Shown here piece after piece: positions 56,048 to 64,000 of a stretch of DNA of 64,000 nucleotides. This DNA is from Cydia pomonella (lineage: Eukaryota > Arthropoda > Insecta > Lepidoptera > Tortricidae). Position 1 is the first letter of the stretch, and every line of letters starts with the position of its first letter. Location of the stretch: the NCBI RefSeq assembly GCF_033807575.1, contig NC_084729.1:2542001-2606000 (forward strand). The letters run 5' to 3'. The position numbers were made by a program, and so were the translations under genes. Under the pieces are notes generated by a model. It was not told the DNA's origin and ran no database searches. It worked only from the letters and a program-made list of their open reading frames with translations.

Positions 56048-57170
56048 CCTATACATATGATAGCCTTGGTCCTTACACGTGGAAGGTATAAACGGACACC
56101 ACAATAAGATAATGGTTCCAATTACGCAATCAATAGCTGACAGCATAAATAATTGTAGACGTTCTTTTTGAAATCTGCATTTTTGCAGAACGACTGCTGC
56201 TCAGATAATTCATAAATACATTTTCACTCCTAATGCATATTTTATAGTAAAACACAGCTTGTTTGAAATGAGAAACTTATATTTGGTTTCAGTTAAAATG
56301 TTACATGGAAAGTACAGATGTTTTCAGTGTGGTACATTAAAGCTAAAATAAAAAATGTGCCCAGTTTGAGACACATTTTTACCCTATACAAACTATGAAA
56401 AATTATGTTTTTACAAACAACTAAATTTAATTTGTTAATTATGTATTTAACAAATATATTTTCGAAATAATGTCTAATTATATCTCAACATGTGGCATGT
56501 CATCAGAGAAGGATCCTTATGCTTCGTGCACATGAAGCATTTCTTTTAAACTATTGTCAATATACTCTTTCTATTCTACTTCTATATCTGTATCTAGACG
56601 ACATTTTTTTTTCTACAAGAATCTGAACGCCTACTGTATAATCAGTTAACTTCAAAAACTTCTTTATAACAGCCCTTCTCGGCCCACTTCACCGCCGATT
56701 AAGCCAGAAATAGAACGATTCGGAATTAGAACGGTGATCCGTCCGCCATTTTGTTTCTGTAACGGTCTTTTTGTCATAATTCTCGTGGCGTATGGTAATT
56801 TGGTGTAACGGTGGATTCCGGACAAGCGGCTTTGTCGCACTTTGCGTTTAGGTATTGTTTTGCATATTTTTTACGATAATTCTCTCGGGCACTGTAATTT
56901 TTTTTAAAGTAAGGTATCGTTCTCAATTCTTAACCGTATTGTAAAGGAATAAAGTCCACCGATGATTTTAAAGCTATCTTTATCTAAAAACAGTCTCTTG
57001 TTACTTTTAGCAAATTATTACTTTCTTTGAATAGGAATGTATTGCGAAAACTAAATTTCAATTTTAGATAGCAGTGTGTCCAACTGTGCTGTGCGTGACA
57101 TTTTGGAATAATGGCAATAAAATATTCAATTATCTTTTGAAAGATACCGATTAACTATTAAAAAAAACTA
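56048..57170. other. Unassigned AT-rich stretch
   Basis: A CpG-containing patch at 56690-56840 (CCGCCGATTAAGCCAG, GTCCGCCATTTTGTTTC) stands out mildly. No coding or repeat identity recognised. Confidence 0.45.
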
Positions 57171-57305
57171 TCTAGAAATGTATGTATGTATATACTTTAT
57201 TGTACATAGAAATAAAAACACGAAAAACACAGTTATAGAGTAAATTAAATACAACAAAGGCAAACTTATCCCTGTATGGGATCTCTTCCAGTTAATCTTC
57301 AAATA
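57171..57305 (-). mobile_element. LINE 3' end, inverted
   Basis: ATACTTTATTGTACATAG and GGGATCTCTTCCAGTTAATC: complement of an ORF2-tail/3'-UTR end finishing in ACAATAAAGTAT and an ATAC repeat (57177-57190). Confidence 0.55.
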
Positions 57306-57889
57306 AAATGTCAAAATAAATAAATAAATGTCTTAACATGTAATAATAATGCGTGTTTAAATATCATCATTTTCTTCCTCCGCAGTGCCAAGATCAATAA
57401 ATAGGTATTGCTGTTGAAATGCAATCGAATATTCTCGGTCCTATTTTCAAATACAATCATAAATGTAATATAATTTCTTCTATTTTGATTCTTAATATGA
57501 TTTCATCTTTAAATTTCTTTTTTTAAACATAGTTGCGTAGGGCTTGTGTGACGTAATCTCTAATAAAAATGAAATTTATTACCACATCAAAAACCCAACG
57601 CCATTTTATTAGGTAGTAGGCCATTTTATGTTGCATGAATATGTATGTTACTATGTGCGCATATAAGAGTAGAAAGAAAGTTTACAATAGTTATGTAAAG
57701 ACACATTATATCGGTTGGGTACACACAAATTACAATTTCTTTGGTCCAATTTCTTTGGACGATTAAGTGTGAATTGCCAATAAAAAATAATTTCTAACCT
57801 ATCTAATATTTTCATTTTTGGTACAAGCTTTTATCGCTTTTATCGGACTGTACTTTTCTTTCCACGGGCAACTAATACTCGTCGACATA

Positions 57890-58205
57890 ATTCTAAAAAT
57901 CCCAAACACAATTAGATTCCTTTGTTTTATCACAGAGTTCCTATGGCTACCTCCTGTCTCCATCATCAGATCAGCTAAATAGTATCATAATATTACTTTG
58001 TCACTCGACTTAGATATGTATGTGAAATTTCAGCTTAATCAGAAGCCGGGAAGTGGGTCAAATTTAGACTACAAGATTTGACCCATAAACATAATACATA
58101 CATATAGATCATGTCATTCACGAAGGCGCCATAATTAATGGTTAGATTTGACCGATCTGCGTATCATCCACGATGGCATCCACAGGGCAAGTTAAATAAA
58201 AGCTT
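57890..58205 (+). repeat. Dispersed repeat M23, interrupted by M9
   Basis: CCCAAACACAATTAGATTCC, CTACCTCCTGTCTCCATC, AAGATTTGACCC, then an M9 element (about 58105-58180), then GCAAGTTAAATAAAAGCTT. Confidence 0.7.
58105..58180. mobile_element. MITE M9, copy 4
   Basis: GATCATGTCATTCACGAAGG and ATCATCCACGATGGCATC. Inserted in repeat M23. Confidence 0.7.
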
Positions 58206-58209
58206 CTAA

Positions 58210-58470
58210 AAACCATGTGGATGTTTATTTAGTCACCTGCAATAATTTACGGGGTGAATATATAGGTCATACTGTACTATGAGACCAACCCCGAAATCTC
58301 GAAAAAAATTGGCTGCTCCATACATTTTGGCTGTCTGACCTTGACATTTTCTATGGGAGAGTAATTTTTTTTCGTGATTTCGGGGTTGGTCCCATAGTAA
58401 AAGTTGCTCAGTATGACCTATATATTCACCCCGTAAATTATTGCAGGTGACTAAATAAACACCTGTATTT
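58210..58470. mobile_element. MITE family M3, copy 2, long palindrome
   Basis: TTTATTTAGTCACCTGCAAT ... and its complement ATTGCAGGTGACTAAATAAA. The arms run through ACGGGGTGAATATATAGGTC and the central CCAACCCCGAAATC pair, about 110 bp per arm. Confidence 0.85.
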
Positions 58471-58706
58471 CTTTCTCCTTCACTATGTTGTTCAAATTTA
58501 CGTAAAATAATAAAGTATGCCGAATTGGAAAGTATTTGCGGCATGGTATGTGGAAAACTACACATTTGTGGAAACTGTCTTACGCAAGACTTATCTCCGA
58601 TAGACGAGTTAATAATAAAGATAACTAATCTTTTATATGAAGATATGACAGATAAAATTGGTAGTTTATGTACCTAAAAAGTGACCTAACTCGCCAGTAA
58701 AGAATA

Positions 58707-58915
58707 CGTTAGCACATTCACTGCCAGACAAAAAACGGCGCACTACCCCAGAAACCGGGAACCCACCTGGTGGGCGCTCGTGAACTTTGTTCAGATGCCG
58801 GACAACCCGCTGGGCGGGTTGTTTTTACGCAGCTATAGACCACCGGGTAGTGCGCCGTTTTTTGTCCGGCATCTGAACAAAGTTCACGAGCGCCCACCAG
58901 GTGAATGTGTTAAAA
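58707..58915. mobile_element. MITE family M4, copy 2, rearranged
   Basis: Same ends as 4997-5155. The internal block GGTGGGCGCTCGTGAACT is present in both orientations, giving a perfect inner inverted repeat (around 58778-58810 and 58862-58902). Confidence 0.8.
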
Positions 58916-59286
58916 ACCGTGATGGAGTCATGTCTTGACACTTAGGTATTTAAATAATAACGTACGCTTATAACGGAATCTCTCTTATCGTTTGTTTTTA
59001 TTCTTTGTACAGATTGATACGCAATCAGTGCGCGAAATTAATGTATTGACTAAACACAGATGCTTAGTGAAAGTTGGATTGTTTTCGAAAACTGGCCTGT
59101 TGTGTTCGCGAATTTATTATTTATGTTTGTATTGGTATTCGAGTTATGTTTACAATGTTTATGCGTTACATTCGTATTTTCTCTATTTGCTCTCAGTAGA
59201 TTTTTTCTAAGTACGTTATTTTATTTCAGAACTCTAAATGTTTTCGACAATTGACGCAGATATAAATTGTAAATTTATTGTTAGAT

Positions 59287-59680
59287 ACACCGTGGGCCCA
59301 TATAACCCGACATATTTTAAAGGTTTATTCTTGACCGTATTTAGAGACTAAAATGTCATACAAAGTTTTCTGAAATCGTTAGGACAATTTTTGTGAAAAT
59401 TTGTTTCTGTAATAACTTAGTGAAAAACGTTTTTTTGGCTGCGACGCTGCCACTGTGCCTTGGTTTAGACATACCTACTGACAGTACTGACAGACATTAA
59501 AGTTTTAAAGGAAACTGGCAAATGTATCTGTAAATAAATAAAAAAACTTATTCGTTGCAATGTTTTTTTCTTCGTCAAGATGTAGACACACAACAAAATA
59601 TTATTTTTTTTGCAGATTAGACCAAAAGTCATAAAATGTTTTGCTCCTTATGACCTCAGGAATACGTATTTAATTTTTTT
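59287..59680. mobile_element. MITE M22, degraded copy
   Basis: ATACACCGTGGGCCCATATA, TATTTAGAGACTAAAATGTC and ATGACCTCAGGAATACGT resemble the 26070 copy. The right TIR is lost. Confidence 0.5.
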
Positions 59681-59684
59681 AATA

Positions 59685-59755
59685 CCAAATAACGAGGGAA
59701 AGCCTTTGCCTTTGCCCAGCAGTGGGACAAACAAATAGGCTAATAATAAAAAAAC
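59685..59755 (+). mobile_element. LINE tail fragment
   Basis: GCCTTTGCCCAGCAGTGGGA followed by AATAGGCTAATAATAAAAA. The same CCCAGCAGTGGG tail terminates the family C SINEs at 28930 and 49898. Confidence 0.6.
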
Positions 59756-60194
59756 TAAATAACTCTGTCTGTCTGTTACCTCTTCACGCTTATACGGCTA
59801 AACCGATTTAGATTCATTTTGGTATGTATATAAAAATATAACTATACAAGAATTGCTCGTTTTTAGGTATTACACTATTACGGAGTTCTAACTCGTTTAC
59901 CTACTCTACAGTAGTAGCGGGTTTCGTGTCAGAACCCAAACGTTGTGCGCCATTAAACTCCCGCGCACCTAATTGACAGCCTACTGTTGTTATGATTTAC
60001 TACTATTTGCATAGCTGGGATCGCGCGAATAGTGAAAGTGCACGTGTTGTCGTTATGTGCCGTTCGTGGAAAAAGGACCTTAGTATATATGTAGTTAAAT
60101 CGAAATATGTTGTAAGCCTTGTATTTTAGTTTATTTTTCAGTCATGTGCAATAATAGTTCAGATACGCAGCACAAATGGGCTAAAAATGATGTA

Positions 60195-60600
60195 GGGTGA
60201 CTGCTATAGTTATTGGCCACTACATAGTAATTGGCCACTCCTAATAGCTCCTTGATACGATGGGCCATCATACTGGCCCACTAAGATGGACCAGCGTGTA
60301 GAGGGTAGTGGTGTCGGACGGCTTATGGCGCGGCGGGATGGCGATGAGATGGCTATGATGTCGGTTTTGATGGTGCGTACGCATCTAAGCGTGTCCTATT
60401 CCATAGTGCGTGCTCTCAACTATCATATGGTCATCTCGCTGGTCCAGCGCTGGGCCATCGTGTAAGGAGCCATAATCATCGCATGGTCATCTCGATGGTC
60501 CAGCGCTGGCCATCGTGTAGAGGAGCCATAACAATAAGACTTCTATTGGCATGTTTCTTTCTGATTTGTTAGGAGTGGCCAATAACTATAGCAGTCACTC
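60195..60600. mobile_element. MITE M14 with TA target duplication
   Basis: GGGTGACTGCTATAGTTATT and AATAACTATAGCAGTCACTC, flanked by TA on both sides. The interior contains a partial tandem duplication (GGTCCAGCGCTGG...CCATCGTGTA at about 60440 and 60500). Confidence 0.85.
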
Positions 60601-60602
60601 TA

Positions 60603-61957
60603 CCTGTACCTACTAATGTTAAAAAGTTTTTTTAAAGAATAATTTGTGTTATTGCTACCATGATAGTGCCATACACGGACAGAAACAGTCTTTCTCACTT
60701 GTACAGTCAAAAGATTTAATTTGTGACCCATTTCGCACCTTGTCACAGTGGTAAACAACATGAAGGTCGTTACAGACCTCATACTATTTTCACTGACACA
60801 AGGTACGAAAAGGGTCACAGATTAAATCTTGCTTCGTTGCAACTTAAACAAAATGACCACTAAGTTGTGGATTTCAACAGATGAACCAATCGAATAAATT
60901 AAGATGTATTGTGCGTATCGTACATGTGAAATCTTACCCTTATAGTTAGTCGTATGACGACACCGTAGCCAAAGTGTGGAAATCATTTCAATTCTCTACG
61001 CGTCGATGTAACTAGGCGTAGCATTCACATAACTACCAAATCTAATATATCTTGGCCCAGGGACTTGGAACAATTGTGAGTGATTGTAGTTCTAACTTAT
61101 AACGGTCTTTGGTGAAGTTGAGTTTAAAATAACGGTAGATTTGGCAACCATCCGATATGGTTAGTTTAGAGCCTGTAACAGCATCTTCGTTGACCATCGG
61201 TGTACCTTATTGCTTGGTAATAAGGTTTAAGGTCTGTTATATGTGGGCGTCGATGCAAAAGTGGGGGATTTAACGCTGATGACGTCATTCGGAGGTCACG
61301 TTGTAATAAACCTTCGGAAAACGAAATGCCAAAGTTTGAAGTTATGATATCGTCTTCAACTTACTTGAGCAATTTTGACACAAACTTACTTACAATATTT
61401 TATTACTTGCTTTAACTTTTGACACATTCACCGCTGATCTACGGTCGTAGCTGACTACTGTAGCTGATAATATGGGTTTCCCGGTATGTAGCGAAAATGC
61501 TTCGTAGAGGCAAAACGACAACATCTATCCAGAGCTCGGAACCGGTTTAAATAGAAACCGAAATAGCCCAATATCTTTAATTATTTTATGCTCTTCACGT
61601 AGGACTAAATCATGTATTTAGGTAACAACTTCGTATTATTAGATTGTCCGATTAAAATTAAATAATAAACCAAGAACGAAAAAGAACGTAATAGTACCGG
61701 TATTTTTATTTTATTACCTTAAAGGCGTCCTTGTAAAAGTAAGTTATGATAAGAAATTACCATAAGAAGTAGAGCGTTGATATCACGCGGCCCGGTCTTC
61801 GCCCTCGTTGCGTAAACCCGTGATAATCAACCACAACCATTGCGTAGCTAAACCGTTGTTCATTGTAATTATAACTGATATGATGCACCGTGATAATTGG
61901 GTCAGTCGTACACGAGGAAATCAGCGCACAGTCAGCAATGAACAGGCGCCATCAGAG
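60603..61957. other. Unassigned AT-rich stretch
   Basis: One loose inverted pair (TTTCGCACCTTGTCACAGTG near 60730 and TGACACAAGGTACGAAAAGG near 60793) and the degraded hAT MITE. No gene recognised. Confidence 0.45.
61530..61730. mobile_element. Degraded relative of the hAT MITE
   Basis: GCTCGGAACCGGTTTAAATA and GTACCGGTATTTTTATTTT, with the inner motifs GATTGTCCGATTAA and AAGAACGAAAAAGAACG, resemble 16466-16669 inverted. The termini are not intact. Confidence 0.4.
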
Positions 61958-62142
61958 CCCCTAGTGTAAATTTATTCGATTTCGTAACGTGACGTACGCG
62001 TTTGCGTTAAGTCTCATTTAATATGGGATTTAGAAACAGCGCGCCAAGCGGGACGTTTTGGAAACTCAAAATCCCATACAAAATGAGACTTAACGCAAAC
62101 GCGTACGTCACGTTACGCCATCGAATAAATTTACACTAGGGG
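61958..62142. mobile_element. MITE M15, 185 bp, about 60-bp arms
   Basis: CCCCTAGTGTAAATTTATTC and GAATAAATTTACACTAGGGG at the ends. The arms continue through ACGTACGCGTTTGCGTTAAG and its complement. Confidence 0.9.
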
Positions 62143-62251
62143 CACAGATGTAGAGACACATAATTAGTATAACAAACAAATTGGAAAGTAAACAATTAAC
62201 TTTTCACGACGATTTTATTAAATATACATTAAAAGAATGGTAGCGCAATTG

Positions 62252-62362
62252 TATCGGAGCGGACGAGGTGCTCAAAAATATCTGAACACGCACTCTAATT
62301 TCATGACAATAGAGACGTGTTCAGATATTTGTGAGAAACTTGGACGCTCCGATATATTGATG
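62252..62362. mobile_element. Hairpin MITE M13, copy 2
   Basis: ATCGGAGCGGACGAGGTGCT, AAATATCTGAACACGC, then CGTGTTCAGATATTTGTGAG and GGACGCTCCGATAT. Confidence 0.85.
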
Positions 62363-63068
62363 GCGACTGTATAAAGATCGAGGTTGATTTGAGGCGAACC
62401 GAATGTTCTGCCGAAACCGAACCGAAATCGAAACTTCGGGTGGACACTACCGAAATTACGATTTCAACGTGGCCGAACGGTTCGGCAGTTTTTGTGATAG
62501 AAATCGAACCTTCGGCAGAAAACATGAAAACATTCCAATTTACATAACATACTGTTTTACATAGTTTATTGGTAGACCTATAGTCATCGACTCGCTATCT
62601 TGATCAGAAGACTGTTTATCGGCAAACGTTCATAGCCTCAATATTTCGTTTAATTAACACATACGTCAATAGCAGACACTAGTAAATAATACAGCCATGA
62701 AAACACAACGACGTATGGAAATTAAGTATTCAGTTACATGGGTGGATCAACTTTTTTTTTGTTATTCTGTCCCGACAGCCAGGCGACAATAGTATCATAG
62801 TTTGCTAGAAGAAATGTTATACTACGTTCTACTAATATAGCTAAGTAGAGGACTCAGTATGGGATTATAACTGCCATAAAAATGCATTAATTTCAAATAC
62901 CATAAAACAAGGGTGATCAGAGTGACCCAGGCGACAGTGACCAGAAAAAGTTTATTTGCCCACATATTTGCATGTATTTTTAGTCCATTGTCACTGTGAA
63001 AAGTGTGAAAAACGAAGTGGCAAATAGCCAGATTCTATGTACAATTTAAGTAAGGCTTAACAATTAAA

Positions 63069-63193
63069 GCCCTACCCCCTTCTAATCGTCTACTAAAGTT
63101 TGTCCCTTTCCGACGTATTGGTATGATGGAAAGGGACAAACGATTATTAGCGGCTTGTTAACTTTAGTAGACGTTTATGAATAAGGGGGTTAG
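63069..63193. mobile_element. MITE M16
   Basis: CCCTACCCCCTTCTAATCGT and ACGTTTATGAATAAGGGGG; inner pair TTTGTCCCTTTCC and GGAAAGGGACAAA. Confidence 0.8.
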
Positions 63194-63414
63194 TCTGTAT
63201 GACGACTTGATATGTTTACTTACTTAACCCATAACGACTGTGTTTATAAGGTAAACCATTATGAACGTCAACGAAACGTCATAGCGGGCGACGTACCACA
63301 TTCGTACGTACGTCAGTGGGGTTTTAACATAATAACATATTATTTTCATGCAGCCAAGCCTCCAAACATAAAAAATTGCCCCCAAAGTTCACATTTTGCC
63401 CACGCTATGTAGAG

Positions 63415-63829
63415 CAAAGACAATTTGAAATAGAGGTGGATTGTCAAAGAAAACTTTGTAGCCACAGTAAATTTACTGTCATCTTTCGACACATGGTTAA
63501 AACTTTTAGAACACCATTTGACTTTGATCATTATTATTTCACTGATATATGTTAAATTTGGTAAATATTAAAAAGTGGCGCCATCTAATAGATCAAAGGC
63601 CAAAGGTATGGTTTCGAGCGATGGCGCCACAACCTTTAGCCGATGCCCGGTAAGATGGTGCCACTTTTTAATTTGTAACAAATTTAACACATAACAGGGA
63701 TAGAATAAGGATGAAAGTTAAATGGCGTTCTAAAAGTTGTAATCATGTCATGTGTCGAAAGATGGCAGTAAATTTAATGTGGCTACAAAGTTTTCTTTGA
63801 CAATCCACCTCTATTTCAAATTCTCTTTG
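63415..63829. mobile_element. Long-TIR MITE family M1, copy 3
   Basis: CAAAGACAATTTGAAATAG at the left and CTATTTCAAATTCTCTTTG at the right. The inner GTGGCGCCATCTAATAG block is in inverted order relative to copy 1, so the interior has flipped or the element is inserted in the other orientation. Confidence 0.85.
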
Positions 63830-64000
63830 GTTCGAGTAACGTACGGCCAATAGGACCTGAGATACACGTTATAAAAACTATATAGATTAACATATATGAC
63901 GTTTCATACACGGCACGTGTCTGTCCATGCTTATTTTATCTTTTTTGCACTGAAATTAGCTACATTATGGTAATTGACTTTATCGATTATTACGTCGCAA

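Overview
The window is animal nuclear DNA, almost certainly from a moth or butterfly (Lepidoptera). The evidence is AT-rich sequence with small spliced exons, tRNA-derived SINEs, many short inverted-repeat (MITE-like) elements, and 3' ends of non-LTR retrotransposons of types common in lepidopteran genomes. I see no bacterial operon, CRISPR array, rRNA or genuine tRNA gene.

Two protein-coding genes lie head to head in the first 25 kb and share a roughly 615-bp promoter interval (5804-6418). The minus-strand gene (exons between 2633 and 5803, continuing off the left edge) looks like the kinetochore protein CENP-N. The plus-strand gene (6419-24613, 13 coding exons, 843 codons with every splice phase consistent) is a PHF7/G2E3/pineapple-eye type zinc-finger protein. 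It has an extended PHD finger, a RING/PHD-like module and a third Cys-rich segment, then a long acidic-to-lysine-rich tail that ends in a PCNA-binding (PIP-box) motif.

The most striking feature is that both genes carry the same unusual structure. One internal exon of each, together with its 5' splice site, has been amplified into a nearly perfect minisatellite: about 20 copies of 125 bp at 206-2740 in the CENP-N-like gene, and about 22 copies of 151/152 bp at 17614-20987 in the PHF7-like gene. In both arrays the spacer between exon pieces begins with the real donor GT and ends in CACACAG or CACATACAG (17 and 28 nt), and the exon piece that remains is a multiple of three (108 and 123 nt).

From 25 kb to 64 kb I find no complete host gene. 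This part holds mobile-element debris. The best element is a 2115-bp Transib/RAG1-superfamily DNA transposon (38358-40472). It has CACAATG termini, a perfect 5-bp target duplication (CGCGC), about 445-bp terminal inverted repeats, and a 274-codon reading frame matching only the C-terminal catalytic part of the transposase. The rest is at least 20 inverted-repeat families (several with two to four copies here), four SINE families, decayed LINE ends, a CA microsatellite, and a few low-confidence candidate exon or promoter signals (30.5-30.9 kb, 52.58 kb).
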